Source: Pseudanabaena sp. UBA1465 (GTDB taxonomy: Bacteria; Cyanobacteriota; Cyanobacteriia; Pseudanabaenales; Pseudanabaenaceae). From it: DNA of 10,639 bases. Of this stretch, positions 1 to 5,791 are shown in pieces. Both the position numbers and the translations under genes were made by a program. Location: positions 40,665-51,303 of the forward strand of contig DCSN01000245.1 of NCBI GenBank assembly GCA_002325645.1, given 5' to 3'. Numbering within the stretch: the stretch's first letter is position 1; each line of letters opens with the position of its first letter. The notes under the pieces were generated by a model. That model saw nothing but the letters and a program-made list of their open reading frames with translations, made no database searches and was not told where the DNA came from.

Positions 1-34
1 CAACACTTTTAAAAATTCTCTTGGTTTGGATTTG

Positions 35-47
35 AGCGCAAAGCGCT
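35..47. repeat. 13-bp palindrome AGCGCAAAGCGCT after the porin stop codon
   Basis: A 5-bp stem with a 3-base loop lies 7 bp beyond the porin stop codon (55-57, minus strand). The reverse complement, AGCGCTTTGCGCT, recurs exactly at 5773-5785 and with one change at 4511-4523, each time just after a stop codon. It could be a short transcript-end hairpin or a member of a dispersed repeat family. No clear T-run follows it on the porin strand, so it is not a convincing terminator alone. Confidence 0.6.
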
Positions 48-54
48 GCAATTT

Positions 55-628
55 CTAGAATGAGAAAGTTGTTCTCAATGTGCCAACCAATAGATTAGCG
101 TTATCAGAAATTTGGTTAGGGTTGATTAGCCAAATTACCCCTGGGGTAATCGCAATATTATTAGTGAGTTGGTATTTGTAGAAGGCTTCAATGTGCCAAA
201 CTTCACTATTAGAGACAGATAACGGAGTTCCTGAGAATGTCCGCACACCTCTTAGGGTTGGTTCAACCCCTGCAATAACGCCCAGTAAATTTCCTTCTTT
301 GCCAAGATTGGGAAACGATAGGGCGATCGCATAGTTCCAAATGTCAGCATCGCCTAAGCTTGCTAGTCTGGCTGAGGTATAGCCAGCCCAACCGCTAACT
401 ACAAAATTGGGGCTAAAACTATAGGAAGCCTGTGCGCCATAGGAATTACTGGATATAGAACTAGTGGGGATCGCGGTAGTTGCATCGGTAGAAACTAGTC
501 TTGCGCCTGCAATGCCTCCAATTAAATTCGCTAAAAAGCTTCCCGTTGCTTGCCCTGCGCCTCCAAAACGAAAGCCCGTCTGATCGGCATTTGTGCCATT
601 GTAGGCAAGCACATAGGTTAAGCCCGCT
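55..628 (-). pseudogene. 3' part of an IS-interrupted SLH/OprB-type outer-membrane porin gene
   Basis: This is the C-terminal part (about 189 codons) of the porin whose 5' part lies at 1573-2823. The encoded segment is rich in alternating polar and hydrophobic residues and glycine/asparagine turns, as in a beta-barrel. It ends in phenylalanine (TFSF), the usual C-terminal signal of outer-membrane proteins recognised by the BAM machinery. The frame is open throughout and joins the upstream fragment exactly (KAG then LTYVLAYNG) once the IS and one copy of the duplication are removed. A GTG at 610-612 could formally act as a start, but in the intact gene it is an internal valine codon. There is no signal peptide, so this fragment is unlikely to make a functional protein alone. 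Confidence 0.88.
621..628. repeat. Left target-site duplication of the IS1-family element
   Basis: AGCCCGCT directly abuts the left IS end and is repeated in direct orientation at 1578-1585 next to the right end. Eight bases is within the range reported for IS1-family elements (commonly 8-9). The copies are identical. Confidence 0.88.
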
Positions 629-649
629 GGTAGTGATCTGCAAGTAGTG
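629..649. repeat. Left terminal inverted repeat (IRL)
   Basis: These 21 bases match the reverse complement of 1557-1577 at 20 of 21 positions; the one difference is T/C at the eleventh base. The GGTAGTG tip resembles IS1-family ends, which begin with GG. Confidence 0.88.
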
Positions 650-659
650 GTGAATCTAA

Positions 660-688
660 TTGCTTAACTAGTACAGGTTGTGTAGAAT
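660..688 (+). promoter_or_regulatory. Candidate transposase promoter inside the IS left end
   Basis: TTGCTT (660-665) and TAGAAT (683-688) are separated by exactly 17 bp, close to sigma-70 consensus, and lie about 50 bp upstream of the transposase ATG. The assignment rests on sequence resemblance alone. Confidence 0.4.
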
Positions 689-739
689 ATTTACTAATAT
701 TAAATACCCTCTAAAAATAAGCTTTGGCATCCTATTTTT

Positions 740-1549
740 ATGAAAACTATTCTAGCCGTTATCTTTTTTCTGTTGGAGCAGTCTCAGCAAAATCAAGAGC
801 AAAATCCTGAACAGATTGCTAATAACACTGATTTGAAACAATCTTGTCCTCGTTGTGGTTCTTATCACACCATTAAGAATGGTTCGACTCACAATGGTAA
901 ATCTAAACGTCAATGTAAAAATTGCGGTCGTCAGTTTGTGCTTAATCCCAATAATCAAAGCGTTTTTTTGGACATTAAACGATTGATTGATAAGCTATTA
1001 CTCGAACGAATTCCTCTGCGTGGCATTGCTAGAGTTACGGGTGTAAGTTTTTCATGGTTACAAAATTACGTCAATACTAAATTTAGGCGTGTTCCCCGAC
1101 AGGTGAACGTTTCAGAGAAGCCTAAAGGCAAATTAGTTATAGAATGTGATGAGATGTGGTCATTTGTTTCTTCAAAAGCAAATAAGCTTTATATTTGGCT
1201 TGCCATTGATCGAGTTACCAGAGAAATTATCGGTTGTTATATTGGCGATAGAACCCGTTGCTCTGCTCGTAAACTTTGGGCAAGTTTACCTCCTATTTAT
1301 CGTCAATGTGCTGTCGCTTATACCGACTTTTGGCAGGCTTATTCTCAAGTTATTCCTAGCAAACGTCATAAAGCTGTTGGCAAAGAAACAGGGCAAACTA
1401 ATCATATTGAAAGATTAAATAATACCTTCCGTCAACGCATTTCTAGATTGGTGCGAAAGAGCCTGTCTTTCTCCAAAAATTTAGAAAATCATATTGGTGC
1501 TATCTGGTACTTTATACATGATTACAACTCCCGTATTGCAATCGTTTGA
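740..1549 (+). CDS. IS1-family transposase, single-frame InsA/InsB type
   Basis: This is the 269-residue DDE transposase that moves the surrounding IS. Domains in order: a polar N-terminal extension (1-34); a zinc ribbon with C36-x2-C39 and C59-x2-C62; a helix-turn-helix region (about 78-112); and a catalytic domain with D137 (ECDEMWSF), D196 (YTDFWQAY) and E224 in HIER. The C-terminal part closely resembles classical InsB, including SKRHKAVGKETG and ENHIGAIWYF. In classical IS1, insA and insB are joined by programmed -1 frameshifting; here one continuous frame covers both, as known in some cyanobacterial and archaeal IS1 members. No Shine-Dalgarno sequence is visible before the ATG. A TTG at codon 32, just before the zinc ribbon, is an alternative start and would remove the atypical leader. 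No stops or shifts are seen, so it is probably active. Confidence 0.93.
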   Translation: MKTILAVIFFLLEQSQQNQEQNPEQIANNTDLKQSCPRCGSYHTIKNGSTHNGKSKRQCKNCGRQFVLNPNNQSVFLDIKRLIDKLLLERIPLRGIARVTGVSFSWLQNYVNTKFRRVPRQVNVSEKPKGKLVIECDEMWSFVSSKANKLYIWLAIDRVTREIIGCYIGDRTRCSARKLWASLPPIYRQCAVAYTDFWQAYSQVIPSKRHKAVGKETGQTNHIERLNNTFRQRISRLVRKSLSFSKNLENHIGAIWYFIHDYNSRIAIV

Positions 1550-1556
1550 TTCCTTT

Positions 1557-1577
1557 CACTACTTGCGGATCACTACC
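1557..1577. repeat. Right terminal inverted repeat (IRR)
   Basis: This is the mirror of 629-649 with one mismatch. It begins 7 bp after the transposase stop codon. Read on the minus strand, its tip places an in-frame TAG at 1573-1575 that truncates the porin. Confidence 0.88.
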
Positions 1578-1585
1578 AGCCCGCT
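1578..1585. repeat. Right target-site duplication of the IS1-family element
   Basis: The second, identical copy of AGCCCGCT. Only one copy belongs to the ancestral porin gene, where it covers part of the K-A-G codons on the minus strand. Confidence 0.88.
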
Positions 1586-2604
1586 TTAAATTGTTGCGAT
1601 GGTTGAAAGACCAGTTGAGCTAAGGCGGAGTAATTTCCACCTGTCAAACCGCTTCCTGTCGATTTGGTGGGTTGATTGGCAGTATTCGCTAGATAACCCA
1701 GATCAAGTTTAAAAGCATCACTGATTTTGTAATTTAGTCCAAAACCTGCTCCATTGCCATTAATGCCATAGATGGGATTACGCTCACCAAAACGAGAGAT
1801 CGCGCCTTTGCCGCCACCTTGATCATCGAGATAGGGGTTGATCGTATCGGCATAGTAAAAATGATTACCGCCATTGGCAAAAATTGTTAATCTTGCCCGA
1901 TCGCCGAGGGAAAAACTATAGTCTAAAGTCTCTAGAAAAACTGAGTTGTTATTAGTTGCCGTTGTGGAATCATCAAAGCCCAAACGTCCGTCATTAGTAG
2001 CAAGTAGGCTGGCAGCACCAGTATTTGAGAAGGTGGTTAGGGGCTGAGCATTACCTGCTTGTAACCGAGTACGGAGGCGATCGCTACCCGTAAAGGTCGT
2101 TAGCAAATCGAGGCGGACACGGTTTTGGAAAACGATATTATTTCTGCTTGGGGCGCTTCCAAAAAAGGGACTGGCGATCGTGTCACGTCCTGCGGAAGCT
2201 CCACTGACAGCAAAAATTGCTTCGCCTGATAGTTTGGTGGTAGTGGAAAATTGCTGAGCTTCCAACTTAGTAGTTTTTGCTTCTAGACTGTCAACGCGAC
2301 CGCGTAAAGTTGCGAGTTCAGCAGCAAATTCCTCTTGCAACTTGCGTAAGGTATCTAAGTCCTCTTTGCCAACTTTATCCGCTAAACCTGCGGAAATAAT
2401 TTCGTTGATCTTGTCCAAGCAAGCATTTAATCCAGCCGCAAACTCGTAGCGACTAAGGGCTTGTTTCCCGCGAAAGGTGCGATCGGGATAGCCAGAAATA
2501 CATCCGTAACGCTCTACTAAAGATTGTAAAGAGGTAAAGGCCCAATCTGTTGTCCGCACATCGCTCAATTGCGAGACAGCATTTACCTGTGCAACAACAT
2601 CATT

Positions 2605-2652
2605 ACTACTACTTTGACTACTACTTTGACTACTACTTTGACTACTACTTTG
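2605..2652 (-). repeat. Four perfect 12-bp tandem repeats in the porin linker
   Basis: The plus-strand unit ACTACTACTTTG occurs four times without a mismatch, followed by a decayed fifth unit. On the coding strand it gives repeated Ser-Ser-Ser-Gln between signal peptide and SLH domain. Because the unit is a multiple of three, copy-number changes would alter linker length without shifting the frame. Confidence 0.9.
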
Positions 2653-2857
2653 ACTATTATTTGAATTTGCTGGAGATGCCTTAAGAGATGCGTTAAGAGA
2701 TACATTTTGCATCTTATCGATTACTTGAGTAGCATCTGTATCGTTTGCCTTAGCAGGCATAGCGATCGCCAAGCTTAATAGCCCAAAGATAAAAAACCTA
2801 GAATAATACTGAATACGCAACATTGATATTTAACTCCTCTCACCTAAACCGAGAGCC

Positions 2858-2887
2858 ATTCTACCAAAATCCTATAACTTCACCCAA
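2858..2887 (-). promoter_or_regulatory. Candidate porin promoter
   Basis: On the minus strand, TTGGGT (2882-2887) and TAGAAT (2858-2863) are separated by 18 bp, a sigma-70-like arrangement about 35-60 bp upstream of the porin ATG. It lies in the 84-bp gap shared with the divergent DUF3493 gene, so the two promoters must overlap or adjoin. Only sequence similarity supports it. Confidence 0.4.
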
Positions 2888-2907
2888 TTAAATAACTATA
2901 AATAACT

Positions 2908-3153
2908 ATGTCTAAACTACCCCCGCAGCAGTATGAGCGACTAAGGCGCGAAGCTAAATCTCCCTATCGTGGTCTTCGTATATTTATTTACATTGCTTTG
3001 GGGGGATCGGGATTTATTGGAGCCGTAGTTTTTTTTGCCAGACTTATCGCTGGAAATGGAGAACTAGAAGCAAACTTGGGTAGCTTTGCTTTACAGGTTG
3101 GTGTACTTGCTTTGATGATCTGGCTATATCAGATCGATCGCGATAAAAAATAA
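2908..3153 (+). CDS. DUF3493 (LPA1/Rep27-type) small membrane protein
   Basis: An 81-residue protein with a basic, polar N-terminus including EAKSPYRGLR, then two predicted membrane helices (about 23-46 and 56-74) and a charged C-terminus. The EAKSPYRGLR-F-Y...GxSGFIGA pattern and the two-helix layout match DUF3493. In plants and algae this domain forms the C-terminal membrane part of LPA1/REP27, which aids photosystem II assembly or D1 synthesis. The stand-alone cyanobacterial form probably sits in the thylakoid membrane, but its role here is inferred from the family. It is divergent from the porin. No Shine-Dalgarno is visible; TATAAA at 2897-2902 lies so close to the ATG that a very short leader or leaderless transcript is possible. 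Confidence 0.82.
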   Translation: MSKLPPQQYERLRREAKSPYRGLRIFIYIALGGSGFIGAVVFFARLIAGNGELEANLGSFALQVGVLALMIWLYQIDRDKK

Positions 3154-3226
3154 TTTCAAGTAATTTCCAATCTGTTGATGCTCAAAATCGCGATCGCCCC
3201 TAGAACTAATGATCTTGGAATTGGCT

Positions 3227-3235
3227 TGTTATAAT
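3227..3235 (+). promoter_or_regulatory. Extended -10 promoter candidate for the tandem-ComFB gene
   Basis: TGTTATAAT is a perfect extended -10 (TGn plus TATAAT). No good -35 lies 17 bp upstream, as is usual for extended -10 promoters. Initiation near 3242 would give a leader of about 220 nt containing the 3302-3346 hairpin. Confidence 0.42.
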
Positions 3236-3301
3236 GAGCAAATATTTAATTACAGCTTATAAAATTGCGATTGAGTAGCTGGGCGCAGTTAAATATAAAA
3301 C

Positions 3302-3346
3302 GCTAAAACCTGTGGCGCACGCGCAGCGTGCGCCACAGGTTTTAGC
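3302..3346. repeat. Perfect 21-bp inverted repeat with 3-base loop in the ComFB-gene leader
   Basis: Arms 3302-3322 and 3326-3346 are exact reverse complements around the loop GCA, and the apex reads CACGC-GCA-GCGTG. No T-run follows directly (TCTCAGTTTTT comes after), so it may be a weak terminator of the DUF3493 transcript, a leader RNA structure, or a mobile palindrome. It is the main content of the 307-bp spacer 3154-3460, which otherwise holds one HIP1 octamer and the extended -10 site; no other gene was seen there. Confidence 0.85.
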
Positions 3347-3460
3347 TCTCAGTTTTTAATTATGCCCGACTACTTATCTAAAAAATTGTTATGGGTTGAA
3401 TGGGACGTTTTTTGACTTTACTAACACTTAAATTTCATATTGGGTTTGGGAAGGCTTGAA

Positions 3461-4507
3461 ATGCAAAGTTGCAAGAATGCCATAGAAGAACTGGTAATCA
3501 CAGAAATTGATGTACAAATTTCACATTTACCACAATATAGACGCGACCAGATTAATTTAAGTGAAGTTGCGGCTTATGCACTTAATCGCCTACCGCCGAT
3601 GTATGCCACATCTAAATCGGGATGGATGAGACAGCGCAAAAAAGCAATCACTGAAATGCGTCCACAGATAGAGTCGGCAGTACGTCGCGCCCTCACCAGT
3701 GTTAAGCCCGATGCGCTGCGAGATAAAAGTCCTTTACCATTTCAGGAAATTGCCAACCATGCCCGATCGCTTGCCGAGCTACAACAGATTTTAGGTGCAG
3801 AAAATGCATCATGGAAAGATATTCCCACAGCGTTAGAAAATGCCTTGATCACGATCAAGATCAAAAGCGCAGTTAGCAATACTTACATGGCTACTAGTAA
3901 GCGTGACGCGATCGCCGACAAAGACGATACGGCGTTTAGTCGTAAGCCTCCAGAAATTTCTTGGAAAGGTCGATCGATGGCGACTTCGACCAGTTTGGCT
4001 CAAGACGAACAAAAGGCAAAAGACTTCCAAACCTATATGGTGGATGTCAATTATCAATTTAGTAATGTTTTAGAAAAACTAGTACTCTCCCTTGCGTACC
4101 ATCAAATTCAAAAACTTCATCCCGCGATCGCCGAAACCGTCGATTTGGGTGAAACTACGGCCTATGTTTTAAATCGTTTACCCACGATGTATGCAACGAC
4201 AGAAAAAGGTTATAGGGAACTGAGATTACGCGCAAGGGAGGTTTATGGCAAGGAAGTTGTCGCGGTTTTGAAGGAGGCGATCGCGGTTTGTGTGGAAGCG
4301 CCCAATGTTGAAAAAGTGCCGTTACCTTTAGCCCGTTTTGAGGCGGAGTTAGAGGAAGCTTTAGAGCAGATACGGTGGATTTTGCAACGCGATGATATTA
4401 ATTGGAGTAATGCTGCATTTATTGTGGAGGAATGTCTGCAACAGGCTATTAATAACGAAATTGAATGGCGTAAACGCAGCGATTATAATTACCCCTATAG
4501 TTCCTGA
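3461..4507 (+). CDS. Tandem ComFB-domain protein (probable cyclic-dinucleotide-binding)
   Basis: A soluble 348-residue protein with two ComFB-family units. Unit one (about 4-85) carries AYALNRLPPMYAT then GW (38-55). Unit two (about 197-280) carries AYVLNRLPTMYAT then GY (about 233-250). Each unit is followed by a similar helical stretch ending in a tryptophan region (SLAELQQIL...ASWKDIPTALENAL and ALEQIRWIL...INWSNAAFIVEECL), so an extended unit of roughly 150 residues was duplicated, with a hydrophilic linker (about 148-190) between. Cyanobacterial ComFB proteins have been described as c-di-GMP/c-di-AMP receptors linked to competence, motility or cell size; that is family knowledge and binding is not shown here. 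I chose ATG 3461 because GGGAAGG (3448-3454) lies 6 bp upstream; a TTG at 3440 would add seven residues. No signal peptide or membrane segment is visible. Most relatives I know carry a single domain. Confidence 0.82.
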   Translation: MQSCKNAIEELVITEIDVQISHLPQYRRDQINLSEVAAYALNRLPPMYATSKSGWMRQRKKAITEMRPQIESAVRRALTSVKPDALRDKSPLPFQEIANHARSLAELQQILGAENASWKDIPTALENALITIKIKSAVSNTYMATSKRDAIADKDDTAFSRKPPEISWKGRSMATSTSLAQDEQKAKDFQTYMVDVNYQFSNVLEKLVLSLAYHQIQKLHPAIAETVDLGETTAYVLNRLPTMYATTEKGYRELRLRAREVYGKEVVAVLKEAIAVCVEAPNVEKVPLPLARFEAELEEALEQIRWILQRDDINWSNAAFIVEECLQQAINNEIEWRKRSDYNYPYSS

Positions 4508-4510
4508 TAC

Positions 4511-4523
4511 AGCACTTTGCGCT
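4511..4523. repeat. 13-bp near-palindrome AGCACTTTGCGCT after the ComFB-gene stop
   Basis: Three bases beyond the stop codon. It differs at one position from AGCGCTTTGCGCT at 35-47 (reverse complement) and 5773-5785. As minus-strand RNA the changed pair is a G-U wobble; as plus-strand RNA it is an A-C mismatch. Confidence 0.55.
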
Positions 4524-4533
4524 GACTTAAAAC

Positions 4534-4576
4534 CCAAAGATATTTTAAAAAGCGCCGCTTTTTAAAATATCTTTGG
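4534..4576. terminator. Long hairpin between convergent genes, probable bidirectional terminator
   Basis: Arms 4534-4553 and 4557-4576 pair perfectly over 20 bp around GCC. Runs AAAAAGC and GCTTTTT lie next to the apex inside the stem, so a shorter G/C-apex hairpin is followed by T residues on either strand. It sits between the stop codons of the tandem-ComFB gene and the convergent PotD-like gene, where a shared terminator is expected. The arms extend well beyond what termination needs. Confidence 0.6.
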
Positions 4577-4593
4577 AATGCTCAAATAAAATT

Positions 4594-5685
4594 TTATTGC
4601 GATCGCATTTTTGACCATAGATCTTTGTATTGCAGCATTGCCGATGGAGACAATGGCGCAATTAATTCACTTTTAGCTAAAACTTCTTTGGGGAAAAATT
4701 TGATCGGATCGGCTTTAACACTGGCAGGCACTAGATCGAGTTCATTTGATGGACTCACGGCATCGGTTAAAGCTGTAATTTGAGCCGCGATCGCAGGGGT
4801 TAAGCAAAAATTCATCCATTCCGCCGCCGCGATCGCCTTTTCGCCCTTAGGCATTACCCAAATATCGCTCCATAGGGCTGTGCCATCTTGAGGGATGACG
4901 ACTTTGAGCGTAGGATTTTGGCGCTTAGCTTTGTACATATCGCTTGTCCATCCCACCGCCACCAGCGCATCATCGGCGAGGAGAGACTGCAAATAGTTGT
5001 CGGAGGTATAGGTCAAAACTTGCGAATTTAGGCTGTTGAGTTCCTTTGTTAGGGTAGACGCGAGATCCTGATTTTCTAAGAGATTTTCCTGTTGATAGGA
5101 TTGCCCCATCTTTTTTAAGACCAGCCCAATTACTTCCCGCGCATCATCGGGTAATGTCAGTTTTGACTTTAATTCTGCACGCCAAAGATCAGACCATTGC
5201 GTAATCTCAAACTTGAGTTTGTCGCTGCGGTAAGCGATCGCCGTTGCGCCCCAACGGTAAGGAATACCCCATACCTGATTATTGCGCGTAACGCTTTGCT
5301 GCCAGATGGGGCTGAGCTTTTGCCATTGCGGAATTTTTTCGAGTAAGTTTGGCGCGATCGGCTGGATTAATGAATTCGCGATCGCCAAATCTAACCAGCC
5401 ATCACCAATGCTCGTTACATGGGGGATTTTATCTTTAGAATTTGGATAGTTTTGGAGTTCTTGCCAAAGCTTAGAGGGTAAATTTTCGGCCTTAAATTCA
5501 ATTTTTTGGGGAGACTTTGCTTCAAATTGATTAATCAATTTGCTGGGGATTGACCCTAATAAACCTGTAATTCTTAGGCGATCGCGTTGATCAAAAGGAT
5601 TTGATAATTGACATCCCCCCAGCGAGGCGATCGCTGCACCACCCAAAATCAAAAACTTGCGTCTATCCATAGATCTTTGAAACAT
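4594..5685 (-). CDS. PotD-like ABC-transporter substrate-binding lipoprotein
   Basis: A 363-residue extracytoplasmic solute-binding protein of the polyamine-binding PotD/PotF type. The N-terminus carries a twin-arginine motif (RRKFL, 8-12), a hydrophobic stretch and a lipobox LGG-C with C25, predicting a lipid-anchored protein that may be exported folded through Tat. Family signs are GDGWLDLAIANSLIQP, WGIPYRWGATAIAYRSD and LPDDAREVIGLVLKKMG, typical of PotD-like domains. Polyamine is the best family guess for the ligand, but the binding residues cannot be confirmed by eye. No permease or ATPase gene is nearby, so the partner transporter must be elsewhere. It follows aroA on the same strand after a 106-bp gap with two hairpins, so co-transcription is uncertain. 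ATG 5685 is preferred because AAGGTG lies just upstream; a TTG at 5706 and an ATG at 5670 are alternatives. Confidence 0.8.
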   Translation of the reverse strand: MFQRSMDRRKFLILGGAAIASLGGCQLSNPFDQRDRLRITGLLGSIPSKLINQFEAKSPQKIEFKAENLPSKLWQELQNYPNSKDKIPHVTSIGDGWLDLAIANSLIQPIAPNLLEKIPQWQKLSPIWQQSVTRNNQVWGIPYRWGATAIAYRSDKLKFEITQWSDLWRAELKSKLTLPDDAREVIGLVLKKMGQSYQQENLLENQDLASTLTKELNSLNSQVLTYTSDNYLQSLLADDALVAVGWTSDMYKAKRQNPTLKVVIPQDGTALWSDIWVMPKGEKAIAAAEWMNFCLTPAIAAQITALTDAVSPSNELDLVPASVKADPIKFFPKEVLAKSELIAPLSPSAMLQYKDLWSKMRSQ

Positions 5686-5719
5686 ATCACCTTCATTAAA
5701 GCTCAAAAAGCGGTGATTG

Positions 5720-5758
5720 CGGTTTTAGCGACGTGGCTTTGCCACGTCGCTAAAACCG
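5720..5758. repeat. Perfect 18-bp inverted repeat, TTT loop, between aroA and the PotD-like gene
   Basis: Arms 5720-5737 and 5741-5758 are exact reverse complements around TTT; the apex reads GTGGC-TTT-GCCAC. It lies between two same-strand genes, 34 bp upstream of the PotD-like start, and could attenuate read-through from aroA. No T-run follows on the minus strand (CAATCACC), so simple Rho-independent termination is not supported. Confidence 0.85.
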
Positions 5759-5772
5759 ATAAATTTTCAAAA

Positions 5773-5785
5773 AGCGCTTTGCGCT
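5773..5785 (-). terminator. AGCGCTTTGCGCT palindrome after the aroA stop, possible terminator
   Basis: It lies 6 bp beyond the aroA stop codon. In the aroA sense direction it reads AGCGCAAAGCGCT followed by TTTTG, so it has a short G/C hairpin with a modest T-run. It is identical to the reverse complement of 35-47. The 5-bp stem is short for an efficient terminator. Confidence 0.5.
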
Positions 5786-5791
5786 GTAGTG

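Larger units (their letters stand above)
629..1577 (+). mobile_element. Complete IS1-family insertion sequence (949 bp)
   Basis: The element runs from GGTAGTGATC at the left to its reverse complement GATCACTACC at the right. The outer 21 bases of each end match with one difference (629-649 against 1557-1577). It is flanked by an 8-bp direct duplication, AGCCCGCT. One open frame fills most of it and encodes an IS1-type DDE transposase. It contains no GCGATCGC octamer, although the flanking chromosome is rich in them, which fits recent arrival. It lies in the opposite orientation to the porin it splits and contributes the TAG stop that ends the truncated porin. At about 950 bp it is longer than the classical enterobacterial IS1 (about 770 bp). 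With intact ends and an uninterrupted transposase, it is probably still mobile. Confidence 0.92.
1573..2823 (-). pseudogene. 5' part of the SLH/OprB-type porin gene, truncated by the IS
   Basis: This encodes the first 416 residues of a cyanobacterial outer-membrane porin. The intact family diffuses ions and small solutes and anchors to the cell wall through an SLH domain. Visible order: signal peptide (1-26, cut near AKA-N); a Ser/Gln-rich linker (about 50-74); an SLH domain (about 83-140, with LSDV, WAF, ISGYPDRTFRG and LSRYEFA); a coiled coil (about 150-192); then the start of an OprB-type barrel. The last codon before the stop is TGG, and the TAG comes from the IS end, so the product loses about 187 residues, including the terminal phenylalanine needed for barrel assembly. 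A strong Shine-Dalgarno GAGAGGAG (2834-2841) lies 10 bp before the ATG. Without the IS the gene would encode 603 residues, normal for this family. Synthesis of the truncated protein may be futile or toxic; that is inference. Confidence 0.9.

Noticed and set aside
1146..1418. 90-codon plus-strand frame inside the IS.
   Set aside because: It is an out-of-frame shadow of the transposase, whose conserved catalytic motifs are in the other frame.
2605..2652. Tandem repeat considered as a CRISPR-like array.
   Set aside because: Units of 12 bp are contiguous without spacers and lie in frame within the porin coding sequence.
3362..3415. A 17-codon frame starting ATGCCCGAC in the ComFB-gene leader, possible upstream leader peptide.
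   Set aside because: No Shine-Dalgarno, no run of regulatory codons and no attenuator pairing with downstream sequence that I could see; a frame this short is expected by chance.
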